From Siphonodentalium dalli (taxonomy: Eukaryota > Mollusca > Scaphopoda > Gadilida > Siphonodentaliidae), in the NCBI GenBank assembly GCA_032622095.1, contig CP136066.1, positions 103,375,319-103,439,318 on the forward strand: 64,000 nucleotides of DNA, written 5' to 3'. Shown one piece after another: positions 43,053 to 55,800 of this stretch. Position 1 is the stretch's first letter, and every line of letters begins with the position of its first letter. Below the pieces are notes generated by a model, which saw only the letters and a list, made by a program, of their open reading frames with translations, searched no databases and was not told the DNA's origin. The position numbers were made by a program, and so were the translations under genes.

Positions 43053-45944
43053 TATGCAGGATGGCTGTTAACAAGAGAATAGTTTCATCATATTTAAATA
43101 TATGTTTATAGCTTTAGTATGTAGTGACTAGCAATCTTGTTTTAAGGAGCAATGCATCAGTTTCGGTAATAGATGTATCATATAGAATTATGATACTTGA
43201 GATTTCATCATGCAAGCAGACATGAGTTACATGACAAAATATTTTTATTATGCAAGCAGACAGAGGTTAGGAATAATTGTAAATCAAGTCTTAACACAAA
43301 GTGTGGTTGCTGTGGAAGGGGACTCTGATCATAAATAAAACTCTAAAAGACTATGATGTCCATTCTGAGATTATCTGAGTACATGTAACCTGACTGAGAA
43401 CAAGCATGTATTAAAGTGCCTGGTATGTTGGAAACAGTTGACTTTGGTAGATGGTTGCCATTGAAGTCCATGTACTGCAAATCAAGCAGCAACACAGCCA
43501 GTATGAGACATCTTCATCGTGACATAACTGGTGAGTTGTGCATCGATGTCGAGTGAGCTGGCAGTGTGATTATGTTTTATTGAAAGCATTGGTACATATT
43601 AAATGCATGTAGTTGCAGAAATGTGTCAGGTTTTTTGTCTTCAGAATTTTTACGCAACAAAATTATCAGTAAAAATGGGATGGCACACCAATGGCAAGTG
43701 TTGGCATTGTCTGGTGTTATTGTTGTCTGAATGAATATGATAATTGTCAAAATATCTTTGAAGTGACATATTGTTTTGACTTCATTTATAATTAGACCCT
43801 GATCCTTTATAGACTATGAAAGGACCTGTAAAGTCAGTGATAATTTTGATGACATTATTTCTGCTTTCATTTTGTTAATAACATTAAATATTAAACAGTG
43901 GGTAAGTGTGAATCAGCACATAAATTTCTGTCAGTTGCTACTTAGCTGCTGACACTTTTTTATTCTAACTTAAATTGTGGATATTAATAATGATTCTAAG
44001 ACTTAGTTCTACACGGCTCAGATATACAGTACGTCACTGCAATTTTGCCTCTTTTATATTCAAATTAAGTTTAGATTATGGCAAATACAGGGCATAGCCA
44101 TCTTTTCATTTATAAAGAAAGGACTAGTAACAACGGGAAAATATCCCTATTCACCAATTCATTTGTTTATAAAGCCTGATTATAAATGGTTGTTCATTGT
44201 CTAAATGACAAAACAATTCAATTAACAGCAGCACAAATTGATTGGAAGACATTTGTATTATGAATCTTTTAAAAAAATCATCTTAAAACTGTGTGCTGTT
44301 TTGGCTGGTGCCAATAACAAAAATCACAATCAGGTTTATTATTCATTTGTCTGATTGGTGACAGAGTGAATATAGTATTGTTACTATTGTCAGGAATTTA
44401 TTTTACAAAAGGAGGAGCGGTAACAACCAGTGTATCACTTGTGGGCCAAGATAATGTGTGGAAAACAATAGTTGTGCAAAGTTTAATTTCTACTTTTCGA
44501 AACAAATGCAACTCCTTTTTTATTTCTTATGTAAATTATCCAAAGTTGATCTCCAGGATTCAGCCATCCTGCAATCTGGTCATATGTCTGGAGCACATGT
44601 AATATTAACATAATGATAGTCTGTTCGCCTGTCAGTCCTGAACAATTATAAATGCAATCATAGTTGATCGGCGGATTATTTGGATTATATGGTACAGTCA
44701 TTAATTGCAGACCATTAATTTAGAGAATGAATACAATTTTTAAAAGAGTAAAGTAACTTTCTTTTTCTTTCATTGATAGTGCTTTTTTGGTCAATTACAA
44801 TCTTCTAAGGGTATGCCTGTTTATGATGGCATGAGCAGACTAGGACTCTTGATGTGTTATATTATACTAAACATATCAATGCATGCAGACCATGAAAGGT
44901 GGATTAATTTTTGGTATTTTATGTCACTTATAATGTGGAAGATATAATCTCAACCTCAAAAACATATTAAACAATGAGCATTGGCTCAGAATTTATTTGA
45001 CATAAACAATTATAGTGTTGACAATTTGACATGACACATTATATCAGATGTCATCAAGAAATTATGACACTAGTCTACATCACATCAATAGTTTAGGATC
45101 TGACTGTGCAGTGCCACAATGAAGTACATGTACCTGTATTTGTTTGTATGTGACTTTATATACTGACACATTTTTGTTGAACATGAGGATGTCAGCTACA
45201 GTAAGCAAATAGCCGTCAAGCTTTACTCAGTACCCTGGCTTGAACAATGGCTTGATTATTCAATCATTGTGGTCAATTTATGAATCAGTTAAATTGAATT
45301 AAATCAAGTTGTTTTCTGGGGTTCCAAATACTTGTTTCATTATGTGTAATTTGTTGTTCTAGATGAACGATATGTAAAAATGTTATCGATTTTTATGAGG
45401 AAGTCGATTAAGAAGATACAATAATATAGGGAAACGTTTTATAGAAAAAAACATATTTGCCACCTGGTAAATTTGTTTAATAATTAAAAGAGAAACATAT
45501 GTATACTGCTCCATATGTGTTTTCTTTGTTGGAAAGTTAAACAAATAGACATAAATTTTAATTGTGAATTTTCTTAATATTTAAAACCATTCAGAGATAT
45601 ACTAGTATATACTTCAACTTGCAGGGGATACAATGGTCCTCTGTCCAATCGTCCATTAGTCAGTCCATCCATCTGTCTGTCAATTCACACATATACTATG
45701 TATCTCAGAAATGATATACCCCATCAGAGTGGCGTTCAAAGAAGGGTCCATTGATGTTATTCACATCCCCCCTTGGGTTTTCCATCTTTGTTTATGTGCA
45801 GAATGTCATGTTGGGGGTATATACCAGACAGTAGATCAATTGTTGTTAATTCAGGCTTACCGTGACTAAAACGGATCTTGTAAGATGTATATATGTACAG
45901 ATTATTGAAATTCTATTTAAAATTCTCAGTTGTGTTGAACTGTT
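43053..45944. other. No gene recognised
   Basis: AT-rich DNA with no recognisable gene. From about 45630 it carries a diverged dispersed repeat (CAGTCCATCCATCTGTCTGTC; TTCAAAGAAGGGTCCATTGATGTTATTCACAT) that recurs in tandem at 48240-48560. Confidence 0.5.
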
Positions 45945-46060
45945 TTAGCTCAACTTGACCAAGTCAAGTTTCAGCTATTGCCTTGTGTTGGCGTCTGTCG
46001 TCTGTTTGTCAGCAATTTCCGTTAGCACACCCTACAGGTCACATCTCTCATCCGTTAAAA
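45945..46060 (+). repeat. Dispersed repeat TTTAGCTCAACTTGACCAAGTC
   Basis: Begins TTTTAGCTCAACTTGACCAAGTCAAGTTTCAGCTAT and continues with GGCGTCTGTCGTCTG. It matches the fragment near 41427. Confidence 0.55.
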
Positions 46061-46077
46061 AACATGGCTGACAGCAG

Positions 46078-46215
46078 CAGGGTTGGGGTAATCTTAATCA
46101 GTAATCATAATAAAAGTAATTGATTAAAAAATTTGGAGTAATCGTCTGTAATCATGACATTTCTTGATTTCAAATGTACCTGTAATCATGATTACATTTT
46201 GATTACTTTTTGATA
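46078..46215. mobile_element. hAT-like miniature element, GTAATCATGATTAC family
   Basis: GCAGGGTTGGGGTAATC followed by CAGTAATCATAATAAAAGTAATTGATTA, then TGTAATCATGATTACATTTTGATTAC. This is the style of repeat widely seen as hAT miniature elements in animals. The right terminal repeat is not identifiable. Confidence 0.5.
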
Positions 46216-48215
46216 ATTTTACTAAAATATCCATATGGATGGCTATTGGATACTCAGTCTCATACTGTGGAGTGTGCAAAGATACAAACAACATATATAT
46301 CAGAAAGTTAGTTCAATTTTCATGTGTTATGTTAGTGGTACAGTGTGTATGAACATTCTGGCATTGGACACAGATAACAACACACAAAGGTTGAATACAG
46401 CATGAATGGCAATAAACTTGTGATACAGACAATTAAATGTTCTAATATGAAAAAAATAGGCTAGCGGACTTCAATTAGGATTAAATTGAATTGGGACTGC
46501 AAGCTGCAGACAATGGCTTTAGAGTCACACTGGTACAATAGGGCTAATTAACTGAACAAAGCAGGTATGATGTACATTGGTAGACCTAATTAGCTGGTTT
46601 GTCATTTACTGCACTCATAGAGTTAAGCCTAATTTAATCCTCATTAGGATTAACAACGGATGATTATAAAATAAATCTTAGTGTTATCTTCATTGTGTTG
46701 GGTAATGAATCTAACAGAACATGAAAATAATTTATAATTGTTTCTGGTGATATTTTCATAAATATTATGTGCTAGTTTGAATGCACGTAAGAAAATTAAA
46801 AATATATTAAAATATATTTACATAAATAAATACACATTATGACATAAAACATAATGTATTCCCAATAAGTTGGTGCATAACTTCATGATGAAACCTTTCC
46901 AATACATGTAAATGTAAAAAGTTAATATGTTTATTGCTTGCTTCTTTCTATTGTTTCAGTCTTTTCTTGTTTCCATGTTATGTGGTGATGTCTTTATTCG
47001 ATCAAATTTGATATGTTAATTTGAATTATCACCGCAGCCATCTTGGATTTAAAATATGAATCTCATCAGCACACCATGCAGTTCACTTTTATTGGAGTAT
47101 TGATTGAAAATGTACAGGTGTGTTTACTAACTTTACTATTGTTTAGGAGCCATAAAATGTCCCAAATTGATTGTATGTATTATTTGAAATAAAATCAATA
47201 TTAATTGATAGAAGACGGGTCATTGATACATTTTTATTATTTTATACCCATCGAACTATATTATTATAGTAAGGGGTAGATCATCTTTAATAATAACCTC
47301 ATTTGACAGTTAATTTTGTAAATAAAAAACGTGACACCAAATAGATCTGGTTAATAACACTGGCCTAAAATGTGTGGATTGCATATAACCCAACAGCAAT
47401 CTCCAGACATTTTTACAAGCAAGGATATTTCAAATATATTTGGACTAATCTTGCATGATAAATACTGGTATGTTACAGTTATACATGTACACATACCATA
47501 TATATTTCAATCAGTGCGATCCAACTCTACTGGTAAGTGAAGTCTTATGAATTCATGCAGTTGCTCAATATTGAAATATTTTTTTCATCATTTTAGAACC
47601 ATAACATTGTCTTCAATGATGTATCGATACTGTTAAAATGATCTATTTGTGTTATCCCTTAATATAGGGCTTTAAAATTGACATTCCAGTGAAATTAACA
47701 GAAATGATTGCCATTCTGAAGTTGGCTGCAAAAATCAATGCCACTTTCTAATGCTCAATATGCAGAATAATTTGTAAGTTTAGAATTATATGTTGCAATT
47801 TGAAATGCTGTCCCAAATATTATATATTAATATTACAGTTTTAACATTCGTTCAACATTTGGCCAACATTAGGCCAATGTTGACATGCCAATTTTGGGCC
47901 AACATTTTACGCTTCAACTGCTGAAGCCATTTTCACTATAACACTGTAATGCATGTGAGATGAAATACACTCAACTTGAGTCTGACTTTATACACAAATA
48001 ATTCCATCTCTAACTGTCTTTGCATTGAGTTTGCAACTCTAAACATTGGTGTTAAATGTCGATAATGGATTTATCACATGCATTAATTAAGTTACACAAT
48101 CTTCACTTTATTAAATATGGTTCTGTAATTCCACTGATTAAAAGCACAATTAGATAAGAAAATATCTTTACAGGTTTATTCGGGTTTTAATAATAATTGT
48201 TATATCCCAGAAGAT
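46216..48215. other. No gene; small trace of CCAAC-type repeat
   Basis: AT-rich. Near 47848-47912, TTGGCCAACATTAGGCCAATGTTG and TTGGGCCAACATT look like a decayed remnant of the array motif at the insert's ends. Confidence 0.45.
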
Positions 48216-48660
48216 GGGGGGGGGGGTATACTGGATTACATGCATCCTCCATCCATCCGTCTGCTCATATATCTCAACCATGGGTTATCAGATGGATGAT
48301 CAATGAAATTTGGTATGCAGGTTTGTCATCAGAAGAAAGGTTTTCAAAATAGGGTTCATTGAGGTTGTTCACATTTTCTGCTTAAGTGTTATCCCTCTTT
48401 GTTTTTCTGAAAATGTTGGATTTCTGTCCATCCACTCGTATTTCTCAACTATGGGTTATCAGATCTTGATGAAATTTGGTATGCAGGTTTGGCATCAGGA
48501 GTGCTTTCAAAAGAGGATTCATTGACGTCATTCACATTTTCCGTTCAAGAGTTATTATGCCTTTTTTATCTGAAAATGTTAGATTTCCATTCGTCATTTG
48601 TTAAAATTTTCACAATTTGGTTTCCGACAAGCCCATGTTTCAATTTTCACCATGGGGGGT
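48216..48660 (+). repeat. ~155-bp tandem repeat of a dispersed element
   Basis: TATYTCAACYATGGGTTATCAGAT...ATGAAATTTGGTATGCAGGTTTG occurs twice (about 48267 and 48438), with matching tails TTCATTGA(G/C)GT(T/C)(G/A)TTCACATTTTC. Related to the segment at 45690-45770. Confidence 0.7.
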
Positions 48661-49374
48661 ATCCCAGCACCCGTGGTGCAACCTCTTGTTTAATTTGAAT
48701 TAATATAGAGATATAACTTTATATTTCATGCGGAGATGAGAATTTGTACAGGGTAATTTTACCCGGGGAGTATTAATAGATAGGCTGCGTTGATCTCATA
48801 TGTCTTAAAGTTACAGTAATGCCCTAAGTAATCGACCACAGCAGAATTATGGGTAACTTTTCAGGATTTAGTCGGAAATATGGCTTTTTGCCATTCAGCG
48901 GAAAGCTCTCGGGTTAAAAGGGCACTAATATTTCATTTAAAAATATTTTGGCTATAGATGACCAAACGGCTGGACTCCAGGGGGGTCAATTCACCCAGGG
49001 AGTGTCATGGGATAGGTGTCGTTGATGCATCATATGTCTTAAAATGGCACTAATAATTAATTTAACTAAATAATTCATTATATACCAAAAATGGTTGGAA
49101 TCAGGTCTTGGAAAATTGATTAACAAGGGAAAATTTGATGTGAGGAGTGTCATGGTATAATTGTTGTTGGCCTCATTGACTCAAGGGGGCACTAATAAAC
49201 AATTTTGTTTAAAAATTAATTATATACCCAAAATCAGGTTGGACCCTGGTGATGAGTTGCATTAATAAAGGTATTATCTCTTGATTTTCCTAATAAATCA
49301 ACTGAAATAGATATTCTCAATTTATTTGCAAAATTAAAAATACACTGTTGAAATTTCAATTAGGTAGGTTGATA
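48661..49374. other. No gene; one arm of the GATTTAGTCGGAAATATGGC family
   Basis: The segment 48830-48892 matches the outer and stem sequence of the hairpin at 39172. Several imperfect phrases (GGCACTAATAA, GTGTCATGG(G/T)ATA) recur through 48930-49200, suggesting an old degenerate repeat. Confidence 0.5.
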
Positions 49375-49820
49375 GGTTGGGCCAACGGTTGGCTAAGTGT
49401 TGGCTTGCCAACGTTGGCCCAACGTTGGCTTAATGTTGGCTTGCCAACGGTTGGCTAAGCGTTGGCCTGCCATCGTTGGCCCAACGTTGGATTGCCAACG
49501 TTGGCCCAACGTTGGCTTAACGTTGGCATGGCCAACGGTTGGCATTGATACGTTGGGCCAACGTTGGCTTGCCAACGGTTGGCTAAGCGTTGGCTTGCCA
49601 ACCGTTGGCATTGATGCGTTGGGCCAACGTTGGCTTGCCAACGGTTGGTTAAGCGTTGGCTTGCCAACGTTGGCCCAACGTTGGTTTAACGTTGGCTTGC
49701 CAACGGTTGGCAATAATACGTTGGGCCAACGTTGGGCCAACGTATTTTTTGCCAACCGTTGGCAAGCCAACGGTTGTAACGTTGGGCCAACGTTGGCCCA
49801 ACGTATCATTGCTATCTGGG
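49375..49820. mobile_element. CCAACGTTGG array with one terminal repeat (right end of the insert)
   Basis: About 446 bp of GTTGGCTTGCCAACG, GTTGGCCCAACGTTGG and GGTTGGCTAAGCG modules, ending in the complement of CCCAGATAGCAATGATACG at 49820. Unlike the left array (12120-12961) there is no second inverted repeat at its inner edge, and the module vocabulary differs. It is a related but different family member whose inner end is lost or never existed. Long frames in it are repeat artefacts. Confidence 0.85.
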
Positions 49821-52800
49821 AATTGAGGAATTATTTGCTTTGCCATGTGTGCCGACTGCGTGACTCTTCTCGACTAAATGGTACTGAAAGAGACATATGA
49901 CCATTTGGATGTCACACACGTGGTGTCTCGATGCTGCCTATAAAGCATGTGGAAGAGTAGCTCCGCCTTGTAAATCCAGAGTCCAACAACATAATGCTCG
50001 TTTGTGATTGTCGAGGTAGTAGGGCCGAATAATAGTTGGTATCGGCTCTTAAGGGCGCTTCCACTTGTTTTATCGGTGGTTAAAGCAGGATAAAATTATT
50101 TTAAACACCACTGACAATAGGATTTCGTAATCAATCCCGACCAAATGTAATTCCTTCAATTTCTCGATAGGAAATGTAGAAAGAATGTTTATGTTAAAAT
50201 ATTTCATAGTGATGTAAATAGGTCTATGTCTAAACTGGCAATTTCTTTATATGTGCACGTACTTCAATAGTTGCACTGTTCTTGGTGAAGTTCAGATATT
50301 TGGTTGAATTTTGGTCCACATCTCCATCTGCCGTGATCCCTTACACATATATTTAAACGGACATTGCTGATTCGAGCTTCCAAATTGTGTCCACGTAATT
50401 CGGAAGGAGGTATAAGACGGGTTGACGCATAGACGATATGTTGGTATACCGGCTTGATGTGCACTGAAAAATACTTTCCGTGGTTGATTTTCAGCTGTTA
50501 CTAATTTCCCCCACAAGTGGAAGAAACGCTCTTTATTTCAACCATATAAGGAATATACAAACACGGAACGCTCTTTTCTGTTTCATTGATGTTTTGTGTT
50601 TTCGACCCAAACAACGTGGACTTCAATGCGTCATTCTGGGACACATAATGCTCGTATTTGTCGTTAGAATCTTTAGTCGCGACTATGGGGTTCATCGGCC
50701 ATACACGAAAATGCTATATTTAGACAGTATTTTGGACAACAAGCAATGAGTATTTGGTCATGTTGTTGAAACCAGTGTCTGTAAATAGCCTTATTTTGTT
50801 GGTACTTTAATTGCCTGCAAGCTTACATACTGATTTATGCTATTTCGATGACTTGACCTCGGTCAACTAAGCCGGATATATGGTGATTCGACGTCCAAAT
50901 CTGCCAAAATTCAACGGAATAACGGGGTATATAAGCTCACCATGAGCTAATTTCAAAATCAAATATTTTATTCCAACATGAAACTAGGTGAATACTTAGG
51001 TCTAATATGAACCTATTTGTACGAAGATATTTGGCCAGGTAATGAATTGCTCTTGTTGACTATACTATTGCGGACAAGCTGCAATAGTTGGAGTACTGTA
51101 TTGATAATGTTTGGGCCTATGTGTGCGTTGATATCATCATTACATTCGAGAGTTTTGATGTATAGTCCGTAGACTGTGTGCATATGGTTTCACAAGGAAT
51201 GCTGTGGAAGACGCTTGCATCAGTTTTGATCTCATCGCAACTGCGAGTAGACTATTCTGGTCCAGAAGCTCTTTTCATTCAGCCAGAGCTGAATATAGTA
51301 TTGAGGCCATTTTTCACAAGTTAAACCAGATAACGACGACTGTCGTGATTACATAGCCAGTCAAGAAAACACTTAATGTGCATTCCTGTTTCTGAAAAAC
51401 GAATTGTCTATGATGGTTTTCTGCTCAAGCTAATTACCAACAGGGTGAACAAGTACAATTGAGGAATTATTTGCTTTGCCATGTGTGCCGACTGCGTGAC
51501 TCTTCTCGACTAAATGGTACTGAAAGAGACATATGACCATTTGGATGTCACACACGTGGTGTCTCGATGCTGCCTATAAAGCATGTGGAAGAGTAGCTCC
51601 GCCTTGTAAATCCAGAGTCCAACAACATAATGCTCGTTTGTGATTGTCGAGGTAGTAGGGCCGAATAATAGTTGGTATCGGCTCTTAAGGGCGCTTCCAC
51701 TTGTTTTATCGGTGGTTAAAGCAGGATAAAATTATTTTAAACACCACTGACAATAGGATTTCGTAATCAATCCCGACCAAATGTAATTCCTTCAATTTCT
51801 CGATAGGAAATGTAGAAAGAATGTTTATGTTAAAATATTTTATAGTGATGTAAATAGGTCTATGTCTAAACTGGCAATTTCTTTATATGTGCACGTACTT
51901 CAATAGTTGCACTGTTCTTGGTGAAGTTCTGATATTTGGTTGAATGTTGGTCCACATCTCCATCTGCCGTGATCCCTTACACATATATTTAAACGGACAT
52001 TGCTGATTCGAGCTTCCAAATTGTGTCCACGTAATTCGGAAGGAGGTATAAGACGGGTTGACGCATAGACGATATATTGGTATACCGGCTTAATATGCAC
52101 TGAAAAATACTTTCCGTGGTCGATTTTCAGCTGTTACAAATACCCCCCCCACGAGTGGAAGAAACGCTCTTTATTTCAACCATATAAGGAATAGACTAAC
52201 ACTGAACGCTCTTTTCTGTTTCATTGCTGTTTTGTGTTTTCGACACAAACAACGTGGACTTCAATGCGTCATTCTGGGACACATAATGCTCGTATTTGTC
52301 GTTAGAATCTTTAGTCGCGCCTATGGGGTTCATCGGTCATACACAAAAATGCTACATTTAGACAGTATTTTGGACAACAAGCAATGAGTATTTGATCATT
52401 TTGTTGAAACCAGTGTCTGTAAATAGCCTTATTTTGTTGGTACTTTAATTGCCTGCAAGCTTACATACTGATTTATGCTATTTCGATGACTTGACCTCGG
52501 TCAACTAAGCCGGATATATGGTGATTCGACGTCCAAATCTGCCAAAATTCAACGGAATAACGGGGTATATAAGCTCACCATGAGCTAATTTCAAAATCAA
52601 ATATTTTATTCCAACATGAAACTAGGTGAATACTTAGGTCTAATATGAACCTATTTGTACGAAGATATTTGGCCAGGTAATGAATTGCTCTTGTTGACTA
52701 TACTATTGCGGACAAGCTGCAATAGTTGGAGTACTGTATTGATAATGTTTGGGCCTATGTGTGCGTTGATATCATTACATTCGAGAGTTTTGATGTATAG

Positions 52801-55800
52801 TCCGTAGACTGTGTGCATATGGTTTCACAAGGAATGCTGTGGAAGACGCTTGCATCAGTTTTGATCTCATCGCAACTGCGAGTAGACTATTCTGGTCCAG
52901 AAGCTCTTTTCATTCAGCCAGAGCTGAATATAGTATTGAGGCCATTTTTCACAAGTTAAACCAGATAACGACGACTGTCGTGATTACATAGCCAGTCAAG
53001 AAAACACTTAATGTGCATTCCTGTTTCTGAAAAACTAATTGTCTATGATGGTTTTCTGCTCAAGCTAATTACCAACAGGGTGAACAAGTACAATTGAGGA
53101 ATTATTTGCTTTGCCATGTGTGCCGACTGCGTGACTCTTCTCGACTAAATGGTACTGAAAGAGACATATGACCATTTGGATGTCACACACGTGGTGTCTC
53201 GATGCTGCCTATAAAGCATGTGGAAGAGTAGCTCCGCCTTGTAAATCCAGAGTCCAACAACATAATGCTCGTTTGTGATTGTCGAGGTAGTAGGGGCGAA
53301 TAATAGTTGGTATCGGCTCTTAAGGGCGCTTCCACTTGTTTTATCGGTGGTTAAAGCAGGATAAAATTATTTTAAACACCACTGACAATAGGATTTCGTA
53401 ATCAATCCCGACCGAATGTAATTCCTTCAATTTCTCGATAGGAAATGTAGAAAGAATGTTTATGTTAAAATATTTTATAGTGATGTAAATAGGTCTATGT
53501 CTAAACTGGCAATTTCTTTATATGTGCACGTACTTCAATAGTTGCACTGTTCTTGGTGAAGTTCTGATATTTGGTTGAATTTTGGTCCACATCTCCATCT
53601 GCCGTGATCCCTTACACATATATTTAAACGGACATTGCTGATTCGAGCTTCCAAATTGTGTCCACGTAATTCGGAAGGAGGTATAAGACGGGTTGACGCA
53701 TAGACGATATATTGGTATACCGGCTTAATATGCACTGAAAAATACTTTCCGTGGTCGATTTTCAGCTGTTACAAATACCCCCCCCCCCCCACGAGTGGAA
53801 GAAACGCTCTTTATTTCAACCATATAAGGAACAGACCAACACTGAACGCTCTTTTCTGTTTCATTGCTGTTTTGTGTTTTCGACACAAACAACGTGGACT
53901 TCAATGCGTCATTCTGGGATACATAATGCTCGTATTTGTCGTTAGAATCTTTAGTCGCGCCTATGGGGTTCATCGGTCATACACAAAAATGCTATATTTA
54001 AACAGTATTTTGGACAACAAGCAATGAGTATTTGATCATTTTGTTGAAACCAGTGTCTGTAAATAGCCTTATTTTGTTGGTACTTTAATTGCCTGCAAGC
54101 TTACATACTGATTTATGCTATTTCGATGACTTGACCTCGGTCAACTAAGCCGGATATATGGTGATTCGACGTCCAAATCTGCCAAAATTCAACGGAATAA
54201 CGGGGTATATAAGCTCACCATGAGCTAATTTCAAAATCAAATATTTTATTCCAACATGAAACTAGGTGAATACTTAGGTCTAATATGAACCTATTTGTAC
54301 GAAGATATTTGGCCAGGTAATGAATTGCTCTTGTTGACTATACTATTGCGGACAAGCTGCAATAGTTGGAGTACTGTATTGATAATGTTTGGGCCTATGT
54401 GTGCGTTGATATCATTACATTCGAGAGTTTTGATGTATAGTCCGTAGACTGTGTGCATATGGTTTCACAAGGAATGCTGTGGAAGACGCTTGCATCAGTT
54501 TTGATCTCATCGCAACTGCGAGTAGACTATTCTGGTCCAGAAGCTCTTTTCATTCAGCCAGAGCTGAATATAGTATTGAGGCCATTTTTCACAAGTTAAA
54601 CCAGATAACGACGACTGTCGTGATTACATAGCCAGTCAAGAAAACACTTAATGTGCATTCCTGTTTCTGAAAAACGAATTGTCTATGATGGTTTTCTGCT
54701 CAAGCTAATTACCAACAGGGTGAACAAGTACAATTGAGGAATTATTTGCTTTGCCATGTGTGCCGACTGCGTGACTCTTCTCGACTAAATGGTACTGAAA
54801 GAGACATATGACCATTTGGATGTCACACACGTGGTGTCTCGATGCTGCCTATAAAGCATGTGGAAGAGTAGCTCCGCCTTGTAAATCCAGAGTCCAACAA
54901 CATAATGCTCGTTTGTGATTGTCGAGGTAGTAGGGCCGAATAATAGTTGGTATCGGCTCTTAAGGGCGCTTCCACTTGTTTTATCGGTGGTTAAAGCAGG
55001 ATAAAATTATTTTAAACACCACTGACAATAGGATTTCGTAATCAATCCCGACCAAATGTAATTCCTTCAATTTCTCGATAGGAAATGTAGAAAGAATGTT
55101 TATGTTAAAATATTTCATAGTGATGTAAATAGGTCTATGTCTAAACTGGCAATTTCTTTATATGTGCACGTACTTCAATAGTTGCACTGTTCTTGGTGAA
55201 GTTCTGATATTTGGTTGAATTTTGGTCCACATCTCCATCTGCCGTGATCCCTTACACATATATTTAAACGGACATTGCTGATTCGAGCTTCCAAATTGTG
55301 TCCACGTAATTCGGAAGGAGGTATAAGACGGGTTGACGCATAGACGATATATTGGTATACCGGCTTGATGTGCACTGAAAAATACTTTCCGTGGTTGATT
55401 TTCAGCTGTTACAAATCCCCCCCCCCCACGAGTGGAAGAAACGCTCTTTATTTCAACCATATAAGGAATAGACTAACACTGAACGCTCTTTTCTGTTTCA
55501 TTGCTGTTTTGTGTTTTCGACACAAACAACGTGGACTTCAATGCGTCATTCTGGGACACATAATGCTCGTATTTGTCGTTAGAATCTTTAGTCGCGCCTA
55601 TGGGGTTCATTTGGCCATACACGAAAATGTTATATTTAGACAGTATTTTGGACAACAAGCAATGAGTATTTGGTCATGTTGTTGAAACCAGTGTCTGTAA
55701 ATAGCCTTATTTTGTTGGTACTTTAATTGCCTGCAAGCTTACATACTGATTTATGCTATTTCGATGACTTGACCTCGGTCAACTAAGCCGGATATATGGT

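Larger units (their letters stand above)
12120..49820. mobile_element. 37.7-kb insertion bounded by inverted repeats (giant or composite transposon)
   Basis: Satellite unit 4 is interrupted after GTACAA (12119) and resumes with TTGAGG (49823); other units read GTACAATTGAGG. The two halves (1,337 + 296 bp) make 1,633 bp, the same length as unit 3. The insert begins CCCAGATAGCAATAATATG and ends with the complement of CCCAGATAGCAATGATACG: a 23-bp inverted repeat with two mismatches, with AA immediately outside each end. Both ends continue into arrays of CCAACGTTGG-type palindromes. The interior carries a Tnp2-like transposase ORF, a DUF4806-type gene, a TatD-type ORF and many miniature elements. 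That it arrived as one unit is well supported; which transposase moved it is unknown. Confidence 0.8.

Noticed and set aside
12120-49820. Giant virus-like or Polinton/Maverick element
   Set aside because: No integrase, polymerase B, ATPase or capsid-like frame found; the ends lack the expected 6-bp duplication.
49397-49900. 167-codon frame in the right-hand array
   Set aside because: Same repeat artefact; runs out of the array into satellite DNA.
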